A stretch of 64,000 nt of DNA from Desulfoluna butyratoxydans. Lineage in GTDB: Bacteria; Desulfobacterota; Desulfobacteria; Desulfobacterales; Desulfolunaceae. The stretch is from assembly GCF_900699765.1 (NCBI RefSeq), contig NZ_CAADHO010000001.1, positions 558,001-622,000 on the forward strand, given 5' to 3'. The notes beneath the pieces were generated by a model, which was not told the DNA's origin, searched no databases, and was given only the letters and a program-made list of their open reading frames with translations. Positions 54,501 through 62,699 of this stretch are shown here, in pieces; within the stretch, counting starts at the first letter, position 1; every line of letters starts with the position of its first letter. A program made the translations under genes and the position numbers.

Positions 54501-54614
54501 CTCATCCCCCCCGAGGCCGTGCACCTCATCGAAGAGCTCACCTACAGCATTGAAAACTTCAACTACTACTCGGCCCTTGCCACCCTGGAGAAAATCATGG
54601 CGTCCTGCCGCTGA
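51555..54614 (+). CDS. Membrane sensor histidine kinase (Cache-PAS-kinase) with degenerate receiver-like tail
   Basis: The 1019-residue protein has a membrane segment (about 10-33), a large periplasmic Cache-type domain (about 40-325, GEGYLTYRYPKPE and IVGTGFYHDDF), a second membrane segment (about 325-350), a PAS domain (about 415-535), and a kinase core with H-box FLANISHEIKTPMNAIMG, N-box VLVNLMANAVKFT, and GTGLGLAICKKI. After it, about residues 795-915 resemble a receiver fold (ILKKPLKPTHL recalls the receiver Lys-Pro end) but lack a clear phospho-acceptor aspartate. A helical tail (about 935-1019) may be a histidine-less phosphotransfer-like bundle. It is coupled to the REC-kinase gene upstream. 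The ligand is unknown. Confidence 0.87.
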   Translation: MKRRWTISESYFSLMMILMTCALSGLGALWVAVENNRLRAQSDQIRTHFMETRKQSLVEMTNRLEATLDRAITIAEEQRRQQLKERVLETSSILLAIHSENQAGLPLQIRHALMRNALRKARSQENQRFFFALNEDGTLMFNAIRPELDGTPFARLSAQEEFPIARQAVDLALSAGEGYLTYRYPKPEAPGGPLFQKTTYIRLIKPLGWIVGTGFYHDDFYRTLKKRIVRELYRPTSPTADRVFILSDTGVPLTGHAFASENTAALATQGLEEEGRFIQYDAPDGSTAYLGYLRPFSRLGWVIGASADTHAMGLALGQKQDALKQRIREQLLYVLVILCAAVAVSAIVSGFFARHLARSFASFGTFFKKASRDFTTIDPDRLFFSEFKHLADAANRMILKRKIAEKALKENEEKYRTLVDNTLQGVMILQDQRIVFTNAACSILTGRSTGELLEATADTLWGWTHPDDIDPVWTYFDSALRNPDSPPRTWAYRIRHGNGSTVWIEITVSHLRYLGRPAALCTFSDITRRKATEIELTDYRERLEDKVAEKTRELTKAKNLAESALKAKSRFLANISHEIKTPMNAIMGVAELLEAEGLTEKQRNYIEIMMRSSHALMTLIDDILDFSRADAGKITAEVIDFSYQELLEEVTDTFTPQAEKKGLALVLEVDPDLPATVTGDPLRIRQVLVNLMANAVKFTPSGSVTLCCRVIRRGSDLITLETGVRDTGIGIDFSRLPHGDARILFEPFSQADCSTTREYGGTGLGLAICKKIVALLGGEITVRSRQGLGSLFTFQLTVPWKAPPHRPRLTSSERAVLVGPPCPDETGLRRCLEWWGYGVDRIQPAHAVPCPSPPWELAFWLLTDAELSPSGPSVVPDWPRGIAHTFAVCSGGMFDAAASLFKEVEALSILKKPLKPTHLSRRLVEIRGSLCPQPMPSQQAPEKWNNSPSATTAQLTRTLVRLRDKLSHNKFETTQETDLLKALIPPEAVHLIEELTYSIENFNYYSALATLEKIMASCR

Positions 54615-54654
54615 TGCCGAACATGTCGTACCCAGAAAATGGAACCAGCGTCTT

Positions 54655-54930
54655 TTACTCCCGTGCCAGCCCGCTGGCAAGAATCAGCAGCGCCCCCAGG
54701 CCGAAGCAATAGATATACAGGGGGGCCGCTTCCATCCAGTGGGCTGCGGACTGGAGCCCGGAGCTGGAGATACCGTCGATCCACGTCAGCCGCTCGGGGG
54801 GCAGCAGGCTCTTGAGGCTGTAGTCGAACCGAAGGGGATCCCCCGGAATCAGATTGGCCAGGGCTTTCATCACCAGCAGAAACAGACCGACAACCATTGA
54901 GACACTTCCCATCAGAAACCAGCGATTCAT
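54655..54930 (-). CDS. Small two-segment membrane protein of unknown function
   Basis: The 91-residue protein begins MNRWFLMGSVSMVVGLFLLVMKALANLIP (first membrane segment) and ends APLYIYCFGLGALLILASGLARE (second). AAAGGAG six bases before the ATG at 54930 supports this start over a 16-codon longer frame. It follows the 109-residue gene by about 50 bases on the same strand, so the pair is probably one transcript. It converges on the kinase gene. I do not recognise it. Confidence 0.6.
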   Translation of the reverse strand: MNRWFLMGSVSMVVGLFLLVMKALANLIPGDPLRFDYSLKSLLPPERLTWIDGISSSGLQSAAHWMEAAPLYIYCFGLGALLILASGLARE

Positions 54931-54982
54931 GGTCCTCTCCTTTTGTCTTCTTTCCATGGTGAGCCTCCCTTTTGGCAAGGGG

Positions 54983-55312
54983 CTACCACGGGAGCTGCAC
55001 CGGGTAGAGTTCGTGGATCAACTCGCGATACGCCTCGGAACTCTGGTAATAGAATCGCGCCAGGGACATCAGCCGCATCCCGGCGTCCACCACGGCGTGA
55101 ATATTTTCATTGGATGAGGCCCCGTTTTTTTCCAGGACCTGGCGCTCCAGGGCAAGCCGCTTTTTAAGGGCGATTTTCAACACAGACTCGGGAAGCCGCG
55201 ACCACACCGAGTAATCCCGGTTGAAATCTTCCATGTCCTCTTTGAGAAGAAACTCCCCCAGGGCTTCCACCTGGGCAATCTCCTGGGGCTTGAACGGCAG
55301 CAATTGTCTCAT
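54983..55312 (-). CDS. Conserved hypothetical helical protein
   Basis: The 109-residue soluble protein is largely helical (FKPQEIAQVEALGEFLLKEDMEDFNRDYSVW, KIALKKRLALERQVLEK, AYRELIHELYP), with no signal peptide or known motif. It is divergent from the MFS gene (about 120 bases) and upstream of the two-segment membrane protein. Function unknown. Confidence 0.55.
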   Translation of the reverse strand: MRQLLPFKPQEIAQVEALGEFLLKEDMEDFNRDYSVWSRLPESVLKIALKKRLALERQVLEKNGASSNENIHAVVDAGMRLMSLARFYYQSSEAYRELIHELYPVQLPW

Positions 55313-55432
55313 CTCTCCTCCGCGGGGGAGCCTTCAACCACCCTCCCCCGTTGGAAAAGGTTGACCTTGCCCGGCCTGCGACCCTGTGACATACTTTGCA
55401 CTTTACCCATAGACAGCAACTGATATAAGGCC

Positions 55433-56617
55433 ATGACAAAACTCTCTCTCCAACCGTGGAATCGGCCCATGTACCGATTCCTTCTGCTTTTGACGCTCGG
55501 CGCCACCTTCGGGCTGCAATCCTGGCGTATCCTCTTTGACAACTTCTCCGTACAGGTCATCGGCCTTGACGGCAGCCATGTAGGCGCCATTCAGTCCATC
55601 CGTGAAATCCCGGGTTTTCTGGCCCTTCTTGTGGTGTACGTCACCCTCTTCCTCAAGGAGCACCGCATCGCCTCGCTTTCCGTGATCATTCTCGGCATCG
55701 GCGTCTGCGTCACGGGATGGTTTCCCAGCTTCTGGGGCCTTGCCCTGACCACCCTGGCCATGAGCTTCGGGTTCCACTACTTTGAAACCGTCAACCAGTC
55801 CCTTACCCTTCAATACTTTGACCGCGACACAGCACCCCTTGTGCTGGGCAAACTGCGGAGTTTCGGGGCCGCCACCGCCATCTTTGCCAGTGTCCTCTTC
55901 TTCTGCGCCGCCCCCTTCCTGAGCTTTGAGGGCATGTACATCCTCAGCGGCGCGGCCATCGTTGCCCTGGGCATCTACAGCCTTGTGGGGGACCCCACCC
56001 ACAGTGACGCCGTTCCCCAGCGCAAAAAGGCGATCTTTCGAAAGCGCTACTGGCTCTTCTATTTCCTCACCTTCATGGCCGGGGCACGGCGGCAGATCTT
56101 TGTTGCGTTTTCGGTCTTCCTTATGGTTCAGCGCTTTGGCTTCTCCATTCAGGAGATCGCCGTGCTGTTCCTCTTCAACAACCTGGTGAACTATTTCCTG
56201 AGTCCCTTTATCGGAAAAGCCATCGTCCGCTTCGGGGAGCGGCGCATCCTCTCCCTGGAGTACCTGAGCCTTATCTTCATCTTCATCGCCTACGCCTTTG
56301 CGGAGTCCAGGGTGCTGGTGGCCGCCCTCTACATCCTCGACCACATCTTTTTCAACTTCGCCATCGCCATCCGGACCTTCTTCCAGAAAGTGGCCGATCC
56401 CCGGGACATCGCCCCGAGCATGGCGGCGGGCTTTACCATCAACCATATTGCGGCGGTGGTGCTGCCCTTCATCGGGGGCCTGCTCTGGGTGGTGGACTAC
56501 CGCATTCCTTTTATAGGGGGAGCCGTCATGGCCTGTGTCTCCCTGGCGGCGGTGCAGCGGATTCCCGCAGAGTTAAGGCGATACCAGGCTGACATGGCAA
56601 CGGGATCAGGTCAGTAA
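55433..56617 (+). CDS. Major facilitator superfamily transporter
   Basis: The 394-residue protein has about 11-12 hydrophobic segments spread over its length (FLLLLTLGATFGL, FLALLVVYVTLFL, LSVIILGIGVCVTGW, ATAIFASVLFFCAAPFL and others), with a central charged loop (PTHSDAVPQRKKAIFRKRYW) between two halves as in MFS carriers. The substrate is unknown; no sugar- or drug-specific motif is evident. It is divergent from a helical protein gene and converges on the PilT-like gene. Confidence 0.75.
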   Translation: MTKLSLQPWNRPMYRFLLLLTLGATFGLQSWRILFDNFSVQVIGLDGSHVGAIQSIREIPGFLALLVVYVTLFLKEHRIASLSVIILGIGVCVTGWFPSFWGLALTTLAMSFGFHYFETVNQSLTLQYFDRDTAPLVLGKLRSFGAATAIFASVLFFCAAPFLSFEGMYILSGAAIVALGIYSLVGDPTHSDAVPQRKKAIFRKRYWLFYFLTFMAGARRQIFVAFSVFLMVQRFGFSIQEIAVLFLFNNLVNYFLSPFIGKAIVRFGERRILSLEYLSLIFIFIAYAFAESRVLVAALYILDHIFFNFAIAIRTFFQKVADPRDIAPSMAAGFTINHIAAVVLPFIGGLLWVVDYRIPFIGGAVMACVSLAAVQRIPAELRRYQADMATGSGQ

Positions 56618-56646
56618 CATCGCGGGCGGGGGAGCCTTTCCGCCCC

Positions 56647-58260
56647 TTACCCTTCCCTGGCCGCCATGTACCCGTTCCGGGTGGAGGCCTTTTGCAGGGT
56701 CCCGATGTTCTCCATGTACCGGGCGGCATCCTCGAAGCTTACAGCCCCCCTGGAGTAAAGGTCCGCCAGGGAAAAATCCAGGGGGACAAACTCCTCGCCG
56801 GCCGTCTGCATCTGGGTGCGGATCATGTGGGTCTTCTCTTCGCGAATCAGGTTCTTCATGCGGTAGCTATTGATGAACTTTTCAACAGCCAGAACCAGGC
56901 CCTTGCCGTCCTGCCTGGGAATCAGCCGCTGGGAAATCGTGCAGAGAAGGGACGCGGAAAGAAGGCTTCGGATCAGGTTCTGCTGATGGGAGGGGAACAT
57001 GTTGATCACCTGCTCGATGATCCCCGTGGCATTGTCGGCATGGACCGTGCTGACCACCAGATGCCCGGTGTTGGCGGCCCGGAGTGCGATCTCGAAACTC
57101 TCCTTGTCCCGCATCTCTCCCACCACGATCACATCCGGCGACTGCCGGAAAATGCTTCGCAGCCCGTCATGGAAGGTCTCGCAGTCCCGCCCCACCTCCC
57201 GCTGGTTCACGTTGCTCTTCTTGTGCTTGTGAAGATACTCCACCGGGTCTTCCAGGCTGATGATGTTGCACCGGCGGTTGTCATTGATGATGTCCACAAT
57301 CTTGGCCAGGGTGGTGGACTTTCCGTGGCCGGCCGGTCCGCACACCATGATCAGCCCCTGGGGCTTCAGGGCAAAGTCATGGACCCAGTCCGGCAGGCCG
57401 AGGGCTTCCATGCTGGGCAGCACCTCGGGCAGGGCCCGAAAGGCGATGGAAACCGTGTTGCGCTGTTTGTACAGGGCAATACGGAACCGCCCCACCTCCT
57501 TGACGTTCAGCGCCATCTCCATATCGTTTTCCATCTGGAACCTGCGCCACTGATCATCGGTGAGCAGCTCGCGGGCATACTTCTCGCAGTCTGCAGGGGA
57601 CAGCACCCCCATGGGCATGCGTTTGAGCTGGTTGCTGATCTTCAGGGACGGGGGCGCCCCCGCCGAGATAAACATATCGCTGGCCCCCTGCTTGACCATC
57701 TCCTCCATCAGGCTTTTCAGCTTCGGCGCCTTTTCGATGCGAAGGCTCAAGGCCTCGGCCGTGCGCCGGATCACCTCCCCGGAGATGCCGTCGCCGTAGC
57801 CTCCTGCAAGGGACTGGAGGGCCGCCTCCATCATGAAACTCGGGGTCACCACGGGCCGGATCTTCATGCCCAGGGAGAACCCCAGGTCGTTGATGGTCAT
57901 AAAATCCTGGGGCGCCACCATGGCAAGGACAAGCTCATGCCCCTCCAGGCGCACCGGAAGGACCCGCAGGGTCCGCATCTTCTCCTGGGGGATCATGTCC
58001 AGGACATGCTGGGGAATGTTGATACTGAAGAGGTTGACGGGCTTCACCTCAAAATGCTTGCCCAGAAACTTCAACAGATCGTCCACCCCGATGAACCCCA
58101 TATCAATGAGGATGGAACCCAGCTGCCCGCCGTCGTGCATCTGACGTTTCAGGGCCGTCTCCAGCTGCTCTTCGCTGATGTAACCGTACTCCATCATCAG
58201 TTCGCCCAGGCGATGCTTCCGCCCCGGAATGCGCTTGGCGCCACTGCTCTCCTTTGCCAT
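56647..58260 (-). CDS. PilT-type ATPase with N-terminal MshEN (c-di-GMP-binding) domain
   Basis: The 537-residue protein combines an MshEN domain (about 17-90: RLGELMMEYGYISEEQL, ALKRQ and QLGSILIDMGFIGVDDLL, two halves with the RLG-x-L...G and LG...G patterns known to bind c-di-GMP in MshE) with a PilT-type secretion ATPase. The ATPase has Walker A GPAGHGKSTTL (308-318), SLEDPVEYLH, the Asp box SIFRQSPDVIVVGEMRD, and LVVSTVHADNATGII. The PilT-like core suggests pilus retraction or dynamics rather than assembly. AAAGGAGG seven bases before the ATG at 58260 supports the start. A GGDEF gene is about 8 kb away. No pilin genes are in the window. Confidence 0.88.
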   Translation of the reverse strand: MAKESSGAKRIPGRKHRLGELMMEYGYISEEQLETALKRQMHDGGQLGSILIDMGFIGVDDLLKFLGKHFEVKPVNLFSINIPQHVLDMIPQEKMRTLRVLPVRLEGHELVLAMVAPQDFMTINDLGFSLGMKIRPVVTPSFMMEAALQSLAGGYGDGISGEVIRRTAEALSLRIEKAPKLKSLMEEMVKQGASDMFISAGAPPSLKISNQLKRMPMGVLSPADCEKYARELLTDDQWRRFQMENDMEMALNVKEVGRFRIALYKQRNTVSIAFRALPEVLPSMEALGLPDWVHDFALKPQGLIMVCGPAGHGKSTTLAKIVDIINDNRRCNIISLEDPVEYLHKHKKSNVNQREVGRDCETFHDGLRSIFRQSPDVIVVGEMRDKESFEIALRAANTGHLVVSTVHADNATGIIEQVINMFPSHQQNLIRSLLSASLLCTISQRLIPRQDGKGLVLAVEKFINSYRMKNLIREEKTHMIRTQMQTAGEEFVPLDFSLADLYSRGAVSFEDAARYMENIGTLQKASTRNGYMAAREG

Positions 58261-58475
58261 GGTGATGCCTCCTTTCTGCGCGGGCAGCGCCCTCCTCCGG
58301 GCCCGGGTATACCACAGACCAAAGCGAGACCAACCCCGCATGAGTTCTCACATTGCCTCAAGGATTCAAGACTGATTTTCGCTACGATTTTAGGAATCAT
58401 GCCGGGTGACAAGGCATGAGATACAAAGACAGATTCCCCGTTTTACGGCCCATCGCACAGCGTCCGGGCGTCGCG

Positions 58476-58865
58476 TCAGGAGACGGGATTGCCGTCGGCC
58501 AGGCTGTGGATAATTTCGACCTCCACCATCACCTCGACGCTGCCCGCCCCTTTCTGGTCCCGGACCCGCATGGAGACGCACATCTCCCCGCCGCTGAGTC
58601 CCTGCACCGTGGCATAGTACTCCCCCCATTCCGGGCGACTCTCTTTCATGGCGTCGTGCCCGGAAAACCACAGGGATATGGCTTTGAGCATGCCCCTGGG
58701 AACCTGCTTCCGGTTTGTAAAATAGGTCATGGCCGGGATGCCGCCGTCGGGATTCCCCGGGTAATGTTTTTTCCGGTCCATGGAGACAAAGAGGCCGGAC
58801 ATCTCAGGGGGCAGGGTCCTTATGGCCTGGGTGATACGTGCCTGCTGCAGCGGTGCGCCATCCAT
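58476..58865 (-). CDS. Conserved protein of unknown function
   Basis: The 129-residue soluble protein (MDGAPLQQARITQAIRTLPP start, then MTYFTNRKQVPRGMLKAISLWFSGHD and VRDQKGAGSVEVMVEVEIIHSLADG) has no motif I recognise. The final strands look like a small beta-sandwich. It lies about 215 bases upstream of the PilT-like gene on the same strand, so co-transcription is possible. Codon use matches the neighbours, supporting it as a real gene. Confidence 0.5.
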   Translation of the reverse strand: MDGAPLQQARITQAIRTLPPEMSGLFVSMDRKKHYPGNPDGGIPAMTYFTNRKQVPRGMLKAISLWFSGHDAMKESRPEWGEYYATVQGLSGGEMCVSMRVRDQKGAGSVEVMVEVEIIHSLADGNPVS

Positions 58866-59391
58866 AGCTCAACCTCCGTGTGGCCCTGCAAGGGGCTGGT
58901 GGAGAAGGACTCTGGGGAAACCATACGGAAACATGACAAATTGAGGTAATTTTCGATGGGTGCAATTATACCCCATCGGCCTTCTCCTTTCAAGGCACAG
59001 CCTCCCCGGCACAGCGGCGCATCCGGGCTGTGCGGGGCGCACCCCACCGGAACAGAGGCCCTCTCCTACAGGGTTTTCGCCCCTTCAACGCGCTGTTATT
59101 CCCTGATTTACCGCCGTCAGCTCACCACGTTCTCCCGGCATCCCCCTCATTTTTCCCTTGCTTTCCTACCTCATTCCTGCTTTTTCTCAATGACGGCAAT
59201 CTCATGAAAAGTACTGACAACCGTTCATAAAAGTCAGCATGCCGCGCGATGAAATACCCCTGACGGCATCACAGGTGTGGCACGCCCCACTGCACGGCAG
59301 CCACACAGCCTTGCCATACGACTCGACCCGGTGGGATCTGGCCGCCGGGTAACCCTTGCAACACATGCGATACAGTTTAAGGAGGATACCC
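58866..59391. other. Divergent intergenic region with no supported gene
   Basis: About 525 bases between a minus-strand hypothetical gene and the plus-strand antiporter gene. Open frames cross it but none has a ribosome site or familiar product. It presumably holds both promoters; I see no clear hexamers. Confidence 0.5.
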
Positions 59392-61110
59392 ATGGTTCGT
59401 TCACGCAAAATGGCCTTGTTTACGGCCGTTTCGTTTTTATTGACCCTTGCAGTCCCCGCGATGCTCCTGGCCGCCGATCCTGCGGTGGCCAAGGCCAACG
59501 CGGATCATTTCAAGATGCTCACCCTGATCCCGCCGGTGGTGGCCATCGTGCTGGCCTTTGTCACCCGCAACGTGGTGCTCTCCCTGTTTGCCGGTATCTT
59601 CTCCGGCACCTTCATGCTCTCCCTTGAAGGCGGTGTGATCTCCGCTTTTCAAAACGGCTTCATCAAGCTCAACCACGAGGTTCTGAGCTCCCTTGCCGAT
59701 CCCTGGAACGCAGGCATCGTCCTGCAGTGCCTTGCCATCGGCGGCCTCATCGCCCTGGTCTCCAAAATGGGCGGCGCCAAGGCCATCGCCGAGGCCCTGG
59801 CCAAAAAAGCCACCGGCGCCACCAGCGCCCAGCTCTACGCCTGGTTCATGGGCCTGTTGATCTTCTTCGACGACTACGCCAACTCCCTCACCGTGGGCCC
59901 CATCATGCGACCGGTCACCGACCGCATGAAGATCTCCAGGGAAAAGCTGGCCTTCATCATCGACGGCACGGCCGCCCCCATTGCGGGCATTGCCCTCATC
60001 TCCACCTGGGTGGCTTACGAAATCGGCCTCATCAAGGACGGCTACGCAGGGCTTGGCATCGAGGCCAACGCCTACGGCCTCTTTGTGGGCACCATCCCCT
60101 TTCGCTTCTACAACATCCTGATCCTCATCTTCATCGTGGCCACGGCCGTGATGCTCCGGGAATTCGGCCCCATGCTCACCGCCGAGAGGCGGGCACGCAA
60201 AACCGGCAAGGTCCTGGCTGACGGCGCCAAGCCCATGGTGGCCGCCGAGTCCACCGGCCTTGAGCCCGACGAGTCCGTCAAGCTCAACATCTGGAACGCC
60301 ATCATCCCCATCATGACCCTGATCCTGGGGGCCTTCGTCGGCTTCTATTTCAACGGTCGGGGCGCCATCATGGGCGGGGACGACGCCGCCCTCATCCAGC
60401 TCCTCAACGAGAGCCCGGCCTCCTTCACCGCCATCCGGGAAGCCTTCGGTGCGTCGGACGCCTCCATCGTGCTCTTTGAGGCGGCCCTGTTCGCCGGCAT
60501 CGTGGCCATGATCCTGGGGGTCACCCAGAAGATCTACACCATCGAGGCGGCCGTGGACACCTGGGTCCAGGGCGTGAAGTCCCTTGTCATCACCGGGGTC
60601 ATCCTCCTTCTGGCCTGGTCCTTAAGCTCCGTCATCAAGCAGCTCGGCACCGCCATGTACCTTGTGTCGGTTCTCTCCGACGCCATCCCGCCCTTTACGC
60701 TGCCGGCCATCATCTTTATCCTGGGCTCCTTTATCTCCTTTGCCACGGGTACCTCCTACGGCACCATGGGGATCCTGATGCCCCTGGCCATTCCCCTGGC
60801 CCACGCCATCAACCCGGAGAGCGGGTACATGCTCATGAACATCGGCGCGGTCCTCACCGGTGCCATCTTCGGGGACCACTGCTCCCCCATCTCCGACACC
60901 ACCATCCTCTCGTCCATGGGGGCGGCCTGTGACCACATCGACCACACACGGACCCAGCTGGTCTACGCCGTGACCGTGGCCCTTGTCACCGTGTTCCTCG
61001 GCTACATCCCCGCAGGCCTCGGTGTTCCCGTGTACATCATCCTGCCCGTGGCCGTAACGGCCCTCATCGGCATCCTCTTCTTCTTCGGTAAACCCGTGGA
61101 AGAGGCCTGA
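59392..61110 (+). CDS. NhaC-family Na+/H+ antiporter
   Basis: The 572-residue protein has an N-terminal signal-like segment (ALFTAVSFLLTLAVPAMLLAADP) before the transporter core, then about 12 membrane segments. The family pattern includes MGLLIFFDDYANSLTVGPIMRPVTDR, DGTAAPIAGIALISTWVAYEIG, FISFATGTSYGTMGILMPLAIPLA, and IFGDHCSPISDTTILSS near the end. NhaC-type carriers exchange Na+ for H+ (some move malate or lactate). AAGGAGG seven bases before the ATG at 59392 supports the start; a 12-codon longer frame is rejected. A GC-rich hairpin follows at 61139-61165 (CAGCCCCCGCC with GGCGGGGGCTG). Confidence 0.82.
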   Translation: MVRSRKMALFTAVSFLLTLAVPAMLLAADPAVAKANADHFKMLTLIPPVVAIVLAFVTRNVVLSLFAGIFSGTFMLSLEGGVISAFQNGFIKLNHEVLSSLADPWNAGIVLQCLAIGGLIALVSKMGGAKAIAEALAKKATGATSAQLYAWFMGLLIFFDDYANSLTVGPIMRPVTDRMKISREKLAFIIDGTAAPIAGIALISTWVAYEIGLIKDGYAGLGIEANAYGLFVGTIPFRFYNILILIFIVATAVMLREFGPMLTAERRARKTGKVLADGAKPMVAAESTGLEPDESVKLNIWNAIIPIMTLILGAFVGFYFNGRGAIMGGDDAALIQLLNESPASFTAIREAFGASDASIVLFEAALFAGIVAMILGVTQKIYTIEAAVDTWVQGVKSLVITGVILLLAWSLSSVIKQLGTAMYLVSVLSDAIPPFTLPAIIFILGSFISFATGTSYGTMGILMPLAIPLAHAINPESGYMLMNIGAVLTGAIFGDHCSPISDTTILSSMGAACDHIDHTRTQLVYAVTVALVTVFLGYIPAGLGVPVYIILPVAVTALIGILFFFGKPVEEA

Positions 61111-61459
61111 TTCGTCCCTTCGGGATGAGCTTTGAGTCAGCCCCCGCCCCTGCGGCGGGGGCTGTCTCCCCTGTATTGGTAAGACATCTCTGTTTCATTC
61201 CTCCTTTGTGAGACACAGCCCGCCCCTTAAGCCTTCCCCGCATTTTCGGCCGCACCGCCGGACATGACCTGACCGCCATGCAGCCCGATCTATCTGATGC
61301 CACGGCACATTTGCTTCGTTACCCAAGGGCCTCCAGCGGTTTCCACTGCCTTATCCCCCGTTCTCCCGCACCTCTGGCATGTATCTTGAAAGGTTGAATC
61401 ACAGGGAAACGCCCGTTGCGGAGCGCCCTGTTGAACGGAACCCAAGCAGGAGACAAATC
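61111..61459. other. Intergenic region with GC hairpin
   Basis: About 350 bases. It holds the CAGCCCCCGCC / GGCGGGGGCTG hairpin at 61139-61165, which lacks a T-run. A sigma-54-like TGGCATG-N4-TTGAA at 61375-61390 lacks the required GC dinucleotide. No other gene is supported. Confidence 0.45.
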
Positions 61460-61669
61460 GTGAGAGCATGTGACCACAACATAAAGACAACCCTTGAACT
61501 GGTTGAGGCCATGATCCAGCTGGCGGAAAGAGGGGACAGCGACCGTGAAGACAGCGGATGCGGGATCCTTTACGGTATCCTCCGGGACGCCGCTTACAAG
61601 ATCAAGCAGGTGGCGGAAATGGAGCGGGAAGCCCATATCCGGAAAGGCTGGTGGGAAGAGCATCCCTGA
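61460..61669 (+). CDS. Small conserved protein of unknown function (GTG start)
   Basis: The 69-residue protein (starting MRACDHNIKTTLELVEAMIQ) is helical, with a central EDSGCGILYGILRDAAYKIKQVAEMEREAH. GGAG seven bases before the GTG is the best ribosome site in the region; a longer frame from 61379 lacks one. Similar short proteins are known from Desulfovibrio-like genomes, as I recall, without assigned function. It follows the antiporter by 350 bases and is probably expressed alone. Confidence 0.65.
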   Translation: MRACDHNIKTTLELVEAMIQLAERGDSDREDSGCGILYGILRDAAYKIKQVAEMEREAHIRKGWWEEHP

Positions 61670-62699
61670 ACAAGCCCCCAAGGCATCCCCACCTCCCGTA
61701 CTGACCGGTGACAACGACTCGCCGATACCATGCGTTTTCATTCCCCACAGCACCCGAACACGGGACACAAAAAGAGCCCTCTGTCCTGCATCGCCCCATG
61801 GCAATGCCCCGCCGCCACCCCATCGCGTTTCTCCCTGCAAGGGGCACACCCAGCCTGAAGACACCCCATAGCCCATGTCCCACGCACCGCTGAACACGAA
61901 CGGGAACCCACACCCCCGGACCACCGGGGCGGTCCCCCTGTGGCTTCGGCCCCCTCCTTCCCTGCCGGTGCCCGGGTTCGCCTATGTGCCCCGCGTTACC
62001 CCACAGATAAGACCCGCACACCAGAAAAAGGGCACAAAACGCATGTCACCCTCTTATCCGTCGTCCACCCGACGGATAGATACCTCCCGGCCCCGGGTGC
62101 CCCGCCCACACCATCCATCGCCCATATCCCATTGAATCAACGAGACAAACCCTTGCATATCCACCACAGCACGGGTAGATCCTTCTTTTGTCATTTTCCC
62201 ACAATATGAAATTACTATTTTATTTTTTCATATTGTGTTGACACCATCCAAAAGGTTGTGCCACCTTATCAACCATCGGGGTGAGCAGAGAGGTCCATGC
62301 CCCCTCTCTTCGGCAAACCCGCCCCGACGCAACCCAAGGGGCACGGACATCCCTGTTGTGACGTTGAAACCTTTGCACTGCGCCACCATGCCCTGTGGCA
62401 CGGGTCACATCATCAATGCAAGACGTCACAGGGACGTACCATAGAAAGAGACCACGCGGCGCCCACCAGGGCCCGCCTCCAGATACATACCGCTGGGTGC
62501 CCGGATCGCTCTGCCCGACGATCTCCCGGGTGCCCTGTTTCGACCCGCAACGCTGCGGATCGAACCATGCGAACGCGTACACCGTCCGTTGCCTTCATGG
62601 GGAACGGACACGGCATATATCCCTGATATGGTGACCCGGGGTCCCAATCCGCCCCAAGCCGTATATGCCCAATCAACAATGCGTATAGGAGGAGGTAGT
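61670..62699. other. One-kilobase intergenic region with no supported gene
   Basis: The longest non-coding stretch of the window. Frames on both strands have skewed composition (Pro/Arg/His rich) and no ribosome sites. It contains the A/T-rich palindrome at 62200-62237 and a GC-rich second half before the TRAP gene. No tRNA or known RNA was recognised. Confidence 0.5.
62200..62237. repeat. Perfect 12-base inverted repeat, A/T-rich
   Basis: CACAATATGAAA (62200-62211) and TTTCATATTGTG (62226-62237) flank a 14-base A/T loop. TTGACA follows directly at 62238. It could be an operator for a dimeric regulator of the TRAP gene downstream, or a bidirectional terminator. Confidence 0.65.

Noticed and set aside
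61375-61390. TGGCATG-N4-TTGAA as a sigma-54 promoter
   Set aside because: The invariant GC of the -12 element is missing.
61670-62699. Several open frames of 60-140 codons in the long gap
   Set aside because: Pro/Arg/His-rich composition on both strands, no ribosome sites, no recognisable product.
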